A stretch of 64,000 bases of DNA from Imbricaverruca yamaguchii. Its lineage: Eukaryota; Arthropoda; Thecostraca; Neoverrucidae. The stretch covers positions 1,706,501 through 1,770,500 of the forward strand of contig JAOTOL010001599.1 of the NCBI GenBank assembly GCA_034440575.1. Direction: 5' to 3'. Both the position numbers and the translations under genes were made by a program. Each line of letters starts with the position of its first letter. Positions within the stretch are counted from its first letter, which is position 1. The notes below the pieces were generated by a model. It searched no databases. It was not told the DNA's origin and was given only the letters and a program-made list of their open reading frames with translations. Below, in pieces: positions 12,185 to 23,187 of the stretch.

Positions 12185-15100
12185 GTCAAATTTCCTTACT
12201 ATTTCTATATATCTTTGAATATCAAGTGCACATGAAGCCAAAATACATTAATGAATTAATACAATGCCGGTGAGTGTCATGCTGCTTTCAAATCAAGCAC
12301 CGCGAAAGCTTGCGGAAAAACTACGTGACAAAATCGCTCGGCGTACATTAGAAAAGAAAAAGAACAACCATGGAACAGTGTGCATGGTGTTCCATGGATT
12401 TGCACGGCGAAGCATGTTTGCAGACAAGTTCCTTGTATCCTTGGACAAATACATTTTTGTCGAAGTAGCGTAACTACCTAAATTTTGGTCGGAGTAGCGT
12501 AGTCTGTGCGTGCGTGAGCGTGTGGTGACGTCCCGCGTGGCGGACAGGTGACCCGGGAAGCAGCGTCCACATCGTCTGGCCAGGCGAGCAGCCGCGCACG
12601 TACCCCCGCCTGCCGGCGCAAGACCACCACCAAGCGCAAGCGCAAAACCACCCGAAAACGCAAAACGAAACGGAAAACCAAGTCGTCGAGTGGCAAGAGG
12701 AAATCGAAGAAGGGTCGCAAGAAGAAGAGCCGAAAAGCTAGAACTGTGAGTAGAATGCCGCACGTTGTATGAATCGCTGCGTTGCGCGCTGCCTTTTTTG
12801 AATGGCTGTCGTCGCCCTGCTACTGGCCTGCTACTGGCCTCCGTGTGTCTGTTGACGGCTGTGGCCTACGTGAGGCGATACTGCGTCCACAGCCGGCTGT
12901 CCGCGGCGGAGGTAGCCGTGCTGGCGTCAGCCGTGGCGCGCTGCTGCGGCCTGTCTGCTGTGACAGTGTCAGCAGTGTCCGCTGTGAAGACGACGGTGTC
13001 CTCTATGGCCAACAGTTGGGTTGATATTTTGTGATTTTGGATGTGAAGAGTAAAATCTTGGAACATCCAAGTTGAAGAGGATAATTAGCGGGCTCTTTGT
13101 GACATGCATTCAATCGTGCGCTTGTCAGTGAGTTTGACGTTTATCAACAAGCAGTAGGCTTATATAAATTTCCAAGCAGTACCTTCTGCCCTTCCAGCGG
13201 GAAGAAATGAAGTTTTTTTTTGTAGGATAGGATTCTAGTGGGTTCACCCGGAGACAGCCTATTTTTCCAGCCCTACATATGATAGTGTCTGTGTCTGTGT
13301 CCACTCCACACTGGGTGTGTGGCCTGTAGCTGCAAGGTGGTGTCCGCTTAGCTGGCCATTCACACTGTGCTGTCCACTTGTACGCGTGTACGCGTGCACC
13401 AGTTCCATCTGATCTGCCCATTGTTCCTAAATTCAGAAATATCGGTGGAAAATGACATTTAACAAGAAAGGTTGTACATCTGGAGTCGGGAGTTTTGCGT
13501 TATATTTGCATCTTCGGTGGGTTACCATCCGTTGACCATCTCATGACCATCTGACGACCGTCCAATTACCCTCCGATGACTCTGGCGACCATTCGGTGAC
13601 CATCCGGTGACCATCCAGTTACTCTCCAATGGCTGTCCGGCAACCATTCGGTGGCCATCCGATTACCTTCCGATGACCATCTGGCGACCATTCGGCAGCT
13701 AAGCTGAAGCAGTGGTTGACAATGCGTTCTGCCGCCATTTTCCAGAGGCATACACCGCCTCAGCTGGACCCATACGAGCGCACCCGCGAAAACCTCAAGC
13801 GGCTGCTGGCTATCCGACGAATGAAGCCGGGTCAGGTGGGTAAGCCTCTGCTTCTCATGCATCTGCTCTGTACATATTGTATGCATTTCAGGTACAGTTC
13901 ATATATGGTCATTAATCTGATATTGGTCAGTGTCAGTAATATTCCAAGATCTTCAAAATACTCCCATTTGGAGTCGTTGCAGCATCAAAGCGACAAGCGC
14001 GGGTCGTACCGTCTTTTCATCAAGACGAACAATCTGCTCTCTCGTAAGTTTACTTCATGTCAAGATTAGTGGTCCATGGTGAGATCAATATCCTCGTTTT
14101 TAACCATCTTGAATGGGAACAATTGATTTTGGAGGTACTTGTCACGGAGAAAATGATAACGAACATACAATAAGGATTCCGGGTTAAATGTATGACAGAG
14201 GTCAATGACAAGGTCAGGTTAATCCGCGCCGTCTCGGGGGAGATGGGTTGATATGCCCCCGCCCAAGAGGTTTTCCGCGGATATTGAAAGGACATCGCGC
14301 GGCAGCGCGCCGAGCTTTGGCATACCTTTTCCCATCAATTTGGCATGTTGCGTCAAAAATTTGGGCTCAGGTCATCTAGGATCAACGAGTTAGGGTCAAG
14401 TGAGGTCACCTCCAGAAAAGTTCAACCAGTCGCCACGCTTTAACGGATAAAGATATTTTAATGAAGCTTTCAGCGTTTGCTTATCTTTAGGGATGAAAGA
14501 AAACGCACCAAAGGATTTTTTTTGTGTGAGTAAGTTGATTTCGAACAACGTTTTTCGGTCCGCTCTATGCATTATAAAAATACAAATTAAAGAATTACGA
14601 ACTAAATTTTGAGATTAAAAAATGATGTTTGTGTGGACAAAAATTGTATAGCCATGGTCGATTTCATGGTCGGCTGTGGTTTTGCCGAGGAAATATTTAA
14701 TTGGTACTGCATGTCTAGGCGTGGAATGATGATAAACAGGTGCTCGAAGATGGCAGGTTGATTTGAGGCTGTTCTGGCACAAGCGTTGTTTGTGTGCGGC
14801 CTGCGGCCCCGTCAGCTGACTGGCGGTGCATTTGCCGGCAGACGGCGCCACCGGCGTCGCACGTCAGCCGCGTCGAGCGCCTGCGGGGCGCCACCGGGCT
14901 GCCCACCCTGCACCTGTTCGGTCGGCGCGACGACCTGTTCAGCGGCGACTCCGACTCTGACGGCGCGGGACCGACGACCGCCGCCCACCGGCGGCCACTC
15001 TCGCACGCCCAGGTGGTGGCTCGACTGAAGCAGAGCACGGCCCGGCCGCGGCTGCCTCCGCTGCCAGCGCAGCCGCCGCCGACCGCCGTCGACGTGCTCA

Positions 15101-18100
15101 ACTCGATCCTGACCTCGCAGTCGCTGCTGCACGCGCGTGGCGCCGACGTGGCCATCGAGCGCGGTGGCCGCCTGGTGCGGGCCGAGTCGACGCCGACGCG
15201 CCGCGCCGCCGCCGCGTCCTCGGCTGCCGCCCCTGCCGCTGCCACTGCCGCCACCTTCGCTCTCACCGCTGCCGCCCCCACTGGTGCCGGTTCCGCGGGA
15301 GGCCTCGGCTCGGGCCGGACGGTCGCCGGCTCGCCGCGGTCCGGTGGCAGCGGCGGCAGGTCGCCGTCCAACGGTGATGTGGACCCTCGAGGCGCCGAGG
15401 CATACGCCAACTACCTGCGCAGCTCGTCTGGCGGCAGCTCGCCTGGTGGCGCTGGCAGCGCCACTCCCGCGCTGGCCGCGTCGCTGGGACAGCGGCCGGG
15501 CGGCGGCGCTGGGGCCGGCGCCGGCGATGACGAGCTGGACCTGTACAGCGACATCGAGCCGCCGAGCGGTGCGCTAGTCGACTCTGACGATGCCGACAGC
15601 GTGACACAGGATGAGCTGACTGTGGACGGCGCGCGACGTCCGGCCAGTGCCAGCGGCGCCTCCACTGACGACTCGCTCGTCATCGACGACCGCGCGCCGG
15701 CCGAGTCGCCCGCTGGCGGCGCGGTCGGGTCGACCCCGCCCGCCTCCCAGCCGACACCCTTGGCGGCGGCCGGCGCGCGACCCGCGCTGGCCACGCCGCG
15801 TCCCCACCTGGCCGTGGCGGCGGCGGCTCTGTCGGTGCCGCCGAGCAGCCTGAGGCGGCGGCCGGCGGCGCCGCCCGTCTCCGTGTCGCTGATACCAGCC
15901 GGCGCCGTGTCGCTGGCCGCCGCCGCCGGCCTGCCTTTCGCCGCTCGGCCGCGGCTCGCCGCCGGCGGTATCCGGCTGGCCGAGCACGGTGTGCGGCTGC
16001 TGCTCGGCCGCACGGCCCCGCTACCGCCACAGCAGCCGCCGCCGCAGCAGCCGCCACCAGCCGCCGCCGAAGTGGAGCGGGGCTTGGTGGACATGTTCGG
16101 GGAGTCTGAGCCGGCAGTCGGCCAGGTGGAGCGCGACATCGCGGCCATCTTCGGCGCGCCTGACGCAGATGGCGGCCATCGGTCGGCGGAGCGGCGCCGC
16201 TCGTCCGGCTCTCGATCGCCGCCGCCGACGTCGCCCCCGTCACCGCCGTCGCCGCCAGCCGGGCGGCTGGCCTCACCCGACTCGGCCGAGCCGTCCGGCT
16301 GGCGGGTGGTAGATGTCGCCTCGGACGAGGGCCCGTCCCGGGACGGCCACCAGTCGGACGTGGACAGCGAGCCGGGCACGACGCAGCGTGGGCGGCACGG
16401 CAGCCGTCTCGCGGCCAGTAGTGGCGCCGATAGTAAAGTACGGCTCGATATAAAGGACACTGTGGGAGGTGCACCAGAGAACGACAGGAGGAAGGGGAAG
16501 GCCGATTATGGTGTGTCGGGCGGTAAAGCCAGTGAGACGGAACAATCGCGCGATGGCACGTCCAAGGCGAGACGTGGTGACGGTGATAGTGAAAGGCGAA
16601 ATGGTGGGCGTAGTTCGTCGCGGGACCGGGGCAAAACGAACGAGAAGCGCCACAGGGACGCAGCGGAGAGAAACGGCACAGCTAGCGCTGTGTCCAACCA
16701 CGACCGCCACACCAGGCGGGACGTCGCGCGCTACGACGTGCGCAAAGTCGTCTCCGAGCGCCAGACGACGCAGCGAGACCGGCGTTCTTCGCGCTCTTCC
16801 TCGTCCTCGTCCAGCTCGTCGGGGCCGGGCTCGCGACGTCGTGGGCGGGGCGGCCGGGCCGACCGGCGGGACGGCCGGCGGTCCGTGTCGCCGTCCTGGC
16901 GGCGCAGTCGCAGCCGGTGGTCGCCCCGCGGCCGGGACGGCTGGCGGTCCGGGGACAGGTCCGGGGACAGGTCCGGAGAGCGGCGCAGGGAGCGCTCCGG
17001 GGAGCGACGCAGGGATCGCTCAAGATCACCGCCGCGTGCTGTGAAGACCAGCCGAAAAGCCAGCCGGTCCCCAGTGTCGAAGAAAGACAGGAAACGGAAG
17101 GTGAGTGCATCACCGTCGCCGAAGAGGAGGAAGCGCACCAGCCGCTCGCCGCCGCCGAAAGTGGGAAAGAAGAAACAAAGCAGCATGTCGCCGCCTGTGA
17201 AAAAGACGAAACGCACTAATTCACCGCCAGTAAAGGCAAGCAAGAAGAAGCGTGCCAGTTCTTCGTCCTCTCCGAAGAGAACAAAACGCGGTAGTCGGTC
17301 GCCACCACCGAAGACAAACAAGAAGAAGCGTGTCAGTGTTTCACCGTCTCCGAAGAGGGTAAAACACGGGAATCGTTCATCACCACCGAAAACGAGCAAG
17401 AAGAAGCGTGGCAGTGTTTCGCCGTCACCGAGGAAGGCAAAGCACGCCAGTCGCTCGCCGCCTCCAAAAACTAGCAAAAAGAAACGGGTCACCGTATCAC
17501 CTAAGAAAAGCAAGAAACGAAAGGACCGGGATGACTCGCCCAGTAGAGAAGTGAAGAAGAAGAAGAAGAAGCAGCGTACCAAGTCGCCGACACCAGTATC
17601 CAAGACCATTGCAGAACGGGACTCGGACAGGGTCGGCAGCCCAAGGCTGTCCAGGGAGAGGAACAGGGCTAACTCCAACGACCGGACCGGAGCCAGCCGG
17701 CGGTCGGGCCGATCTGGTGACCGGGACGGCTCTCTGCCCAGTCGGGAGCGCCGCTCCTCTGCTGGCCGCGACGGCGCGCTGCACCGTCGCACGTCCAGGG
17801 ATAGTCAGGCGGACGTGTCGTGGAACGGCCGCAGGGACTCGGCGAGGGACGGCCTCAGGGAGGAGCAGGACGCCGTCTCGCCGCGCGGTCGGTACGGCCG
17901 GCGCCGCAGCCGCAGCCGCAGTCGCAGTCGCAGCCGCTCTCTCAGCGCACCATGGCGGTCGAGCCGGCGCTCGTCGTCGGGCCGCTCGTCGCGCTCGTGG
18001 TCTCGCTCCGACTGGAAGCGGACGCCAACGCCGCCGCCGTCGCCCATCGGCAGCGACGTGGTGGAGGTGACGCCGCCGCGCGAGGAACCGATCGTCATCA

Positions 18101-21100
18101 CCGACTCGGACGGCGACTCGACGCCGTCCGAGGCGCTCCCGCCTAAGCAGGAGCGCCAGCGCGGCCCGCAAACTCCGCCGGAGCCGGCCGACGAGGCGCC
18201 GCCGCCGCCGCTGCCGCCGCTGCCCGTCGGTCGGGGCCCGACCACGCCGCCCGAGCCCGAGCCAGAGCCCGAGCTGGAGCAGGTCTCTGAGCAGGAGCCG
18301 GAGCAGGAACAAGAGCCCGAACAGGGGCCGGTTGCCGACCGCTATGACCCGTTTGACCCGACTGGCTCAGGTCCTGCGTCGCCGGTCGAGGAGGTGCCGC
18401 GGGTCCTGTCTCTGCAGGAGCCACGTGCCGTGTTGGTGAGTTTGCAGCGGACCGAGTGGTACTGCAGTGGTCAGATAGGGTCTCCATCATGAGTGGTGTC
18501 GTGATTGTAAGTGGTCAGCGCAGAGTGTGCTGTTCTACCCACCATTGCCGTCAAGCTTCTATCTCGAAGGCACCTCTCTCGACTTCGCCGTAACAATTGC
18601 GCAATGGAGCGGATTGGCGTCTTGTGACATTAATTGGTGAGAACGTAATGCGTACATTCGCTAGGAACAGAATCACTGCCGCTCAGGTTTTTCGTTGTGG
18701 CAGTATTACATCAGGATAAAATTTATCACTGGCACTCCCCAGGAGACAGCACAACCTCATTTAGAGCGACGCTGTGTCCTGGGCAGAACTGGGCAGAACT
18801 GGGCAGAACTTCAGAACAATGAGGTCCACGTCACCAATTGTCCTCGTCATGAGTCATATAATTACTCCGAAGAAAGTTTAGGCTTCACTCTGGTATCTTT
18901 GAAATTCTATATAACTGTGTCCTGGCCAATGCTCACGATCGGAGGGTGCGTTTAGCTGTAGGCGAGGTGCGCTGGTGACGATGCGTGATGGTCAGTCGCG
19001 TCGCCGTGCCTGTACAGGATCTGCTGACGGGGCTGGCAACGCTGGCGTCGGCCGTGAAGGACCCGCCGTGGGCACCGGCCGCACCGCAGCCGACGATCCC
19101 GGCTGCTCCCGCCGGCGATACGGTCGACATGGACCTCGACTCTGCCGAGTCGCCCGAGTCGCCGGGCTCGCCCGACTCGCGCGACGGCGACGACCTGTTC
19201 GAGCCGCCACGGCCACCGTCGCCGCCGGCCGAGGCAGAGGTCGAGGCCGAGGTCGAGGTCGAGGCGGAGGCGGAGGCGGAGGCGGAGGCCGAGGCCGAGG
19301 CCGAGGCCGAGGCCGGCTCGCCGCAGGACGTCGGCTCACGCTTCGACGATCTGTTCGGCACCGAGCGGACGCGCGTGGTGCGCCCCGTCGACCCGGCGCC
19401 GAGCCACCGCGCCGAGCCGGCGAGCCGCCGCACGCGCCCGCTCCCGCTCAAGAAACACGTCAAGCGAGGTGAGTCCGTGCGGGGACCGTCTGCTTAACTT
19501 GACGCGTCTATTGTTTTTTTTTGTGCGGCCTGTCCAACACAAAAAAGTGTTGGAACACCGGCTGTGGCTAAGTCGTGTTCACTTGTTGCGCCTTTTGTGG
19601 CTCAGAAGAGGTCAGTCGAAGCAGGCCTTTGGCATGTGGCCTGCTATGTGTACAGCCAGACACCCGACATTGCAAACCATCATGGATGTGGATTATAGCA
19701 CACATTATCGGTGTTCAAGCCTGTAATAAGCCGATCTAATCTGGTGAATCAAATGATCTTGATCTACTGTGGTTGCGCAGCCACCCACTAGGACAGGAGA
19801 TCATAAGCTTTTTGTTCAATACAAGATGGACATAATCTTTGATCAAGCATCAGTCAAATCAGAATTGAACCTACAACCTGCAGACCTGTGACCTCGGCTC
19901 ACTGACGCCTATATCATTGCTGCACCGTATAACATCCATGACCGGGGCCTCTCGTGACACCTCTGTCTCTGCTGTCCATCGCCGCCTGCAGGATTCCCTC
20001 CTGCTGCTGGCTGCCTCCGTCCCCCTGCTGGTTACCACCTCCACCTCTGCTGCACCGCGTGACCTGCGGTAACCATACTCCCGTCACATCTCTGTCTCTC
20101 CTGCATGTCTGTCGAGCGCCCCCTCCCTCTGCTGTCTCTGCTGTCTGAGCCCTCCATCTCCGCTGTACCGTGTGACCTCGGTCCTTGTCACACCTGGTCT
20201 CTACTGTACCGTGTGACCTCGGTCCTTGTCATGCCTGGTCTCCGCTGTACCGTGTGACCTCGGTCCTTGTCACACCTGGTCTCTGCTGTATCGTGTGACC
20301 TCGGTCCTTGTCACACCTGGTCTCCGCTGTACCGTGTGACCTCGGTCCTGGTCACACCTGGTACTCCTGTACCGTGTGACCTCGGTCCTTGTCACACCTG
20401 GTCTCCGCTGTACCGTGTGACCTCGGTCCTTGTCACACCTGGTCTCTGCTGTACCGTGTGACCTCGGTCCTTGTCACACCTGGTCTCCGCTGTACCGTGT
20501 GACTTCGGTCCTTGTCACACCTGGTCTCTGCTGTACCGTGTGACCTCGATCCTTGTCACACCTGGTCTCAGCTGTACCGTGTGACCTCGCTCCTTGTCAC
20601 ACCTGGTCTCCGCTGTACCGTGTGACCTCGGTCCTTGTCACACCTGGTCTCCGCTGCACCGTGTGACCTCGGTCCTTGTCATACCTGGTCTCCGCTGTAC
20701 CGTGTGACCTCGGTCCTTGTCACACCTGGTCTCCGCTGTACCGTGTGACCTCGGTCCTTGTCACACCTGGTCTCCGCTGCACCGTGTGACCTCGGTCCTT
20801 GTCATACCTGGTCTCAGCTGCACCGTGTGACCGTGCCCCTGTCACATCTGGTCCCGATGTACCGTGCGATCTGCCGATGACCCCGTGACCCGTCGTGACC
20901 CACCACTTGTCATGCATTATCTCTGCTGTACCGTGTGGCCTGCCGGAACCTGGGCCCCTGCTGAGGGTTGGATGTATGCTTGATAATTTTGGATACGGAG
21001 GGGAAAATTATTAGAGAATCGAAAGTGGGAGGGATTTTTTATCTTGAAACGTGTGGCATAAGGATCTTTTTTGCATTTCCCAGTGGCTATTGAGCACTTT

Positions 21101-23111
21101 ATCATAGAGCATTTAATTGTTAAACAGCATCATTCAGATTCCAAATGAGGAAAATGATTAGATAATTTTCCGGAGATATTGTTCTGGATGCTAAAAATTC
21201 AGGAACATGCATTTCAAACCCTGTCCCTGCCACTCTTGACCACCGTTGTGTGCTGCAGTGGACAAGTCTGCCCGTTCGGAGAGCATCACCAACGATGCAC
21301 TGCAGCTTGTCGACGATGTTCCAAACTCGGCCGTCGAGATGCAGGTCAAGGAGAAGGTCAGTCGTCTGTGGGGAAGTCGCGTGTTGCGATCTGGTGAACC
21401 ACTAAGCCATGCTTGTTAAAATGTATATCACAAACCTCCTATGGTTCTGACAGGACACTAGTGATGTTATATCGGTTACTTTGTTACTCATCCGACCTAA
21501 GTTGAATTATGCATGCTATGTATATGACGGTGCTCGCCAGAGCAATAAGCGTACTCTTCACACGGTACAGCATGCGTCTCTGCTGACCGCCACCGGGGCG
21601 TTTAGAACCACGCCGATTGCTAGCCTACTCGTAAAGTCGAACGAGCCTCCCCTGTCGTTGAGGGGTGAAATGTTTGGCTTACGGTATGCATGCAGATTAC
21701 AGCAGTTCCCCACAGTACACCTACGACGTGGTGTTCTCACGACATACCTTGGCACTCTTCCGCAGTGGCAGAAATATAACAGCTTCGCCGTTCTGTGTAC
21801 GAATTCGTGTTCTCTTTTAAGAGAGTGGTGTACGAATTCGTCGGGTGATGCGCATACAGAAACTAGCCGTACCACCGTGTAATCTAGTATCCCCTCTAGT
21901 TGACCTATCACTAACAGCATGATGCAGTATCTGCACTTTTCCACGTGAAAGCACTGGAACACTTAGAAACATATCAAGGATATACACCAATGTTTACTGA
22001 TGGATCCAAGACCAGCACCGGAAAAGGATGTGCTTTCGTATGTGGCACTTCCGCTAGATCTTCTACCCTGTCTGTGCATGCTTCAGTGTACACCTGTGAA
22101 ATTATGGCAATAATTAAAGCGCTTTCTTTCATGGAAGTATACAAGATGTTTCATGTGTTATATTGCCCGACTCTCATCAGCCTTTTGGCATTTACCGCAT
22201 TTTACCATACAGACACTGTGCTGGATGGTGCTATAACACGTCTCACTAACCTGGATCGAGACGGAAAAAGCGTTCGTCTATGCTGGGTACCGAGCCATGT
22301 CGGAATTTATAGAAATGTGCAGCCCGATTCCGGAACTAAATGGGCAACCCAGAGATCCCCAACACATATTATTTCGCTTCCAGCCAGGGACCATATCCCG
22401 GAAATCATATCGTACATAAATGCTAAGTGGCAGATTAGTTGGAACGCACAGTCCAACAATTAGCTGCATTCAATAAAACGACAACTTGGGGGCTGGTCAT
22501 CATGCCATCTCAAGTCCAGGAGTGACGAGACTATGCAGACTGCGAACCGGCCACACACACGCTACTCACCAACACCTCTGCGGGAAAGACAGACCCAATC
22601 GCCTCCGCTGTCTGGAAGCGCTCACGGTACAACATGTGCTTATTCGTGGCAACACTTTTCAATGGAGCGAAGGTTGTTCTTTGGAAATAGTGTCGGACAT
22701 TTAGCGTATCGCGACATTCTAGCAGATGACTCGAAAGTCATTCGTTCCGATAACATTCAGGTACCTAATAGTGATAAGATTCCATTCCATATACTCACCT
22801 CAGTAACACTAGGATTTCGGCATGCTAAATGATCACAAGTTTTGGTCAGGGCGCCCTAAAACCCAAATAGCTAACTGACGATCCGGTTTGGGTGGAAATA
22901 TCGTCACGGATATCGCTGTCCTGCACCCACACCTATCCTTTGCCGTTCTTGCAAAATAACTGCTGCACATAGAAAGCAGTGGGCCGTAGCTCCGAAATAG
23001 ATACAACGCTGGCATAATTTACTTACAGTGGCCGGCATTTGTAATTCCGACAAAGCCCTCGCTTTGCGCTTGCCACGTGGTCGTGGTTTGTTTGCATGTA
23101 CCTGAATCTTG

Positions 23112-23187
<76 letters not shown>

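Noticed and set aside
12264..12473. Additional PHRF1 exon upstream of exon 6
   Set aside because: The open frame has no similarity to PHRF1 and no acceptor/donor pair in a compatible phase.
14715..18490. Many antisense and alternate-frame open frames of 100-350 codons
   Set aside because: They shadow PHRF1 exon 8, whose high GC content removes stop codons from other frames.
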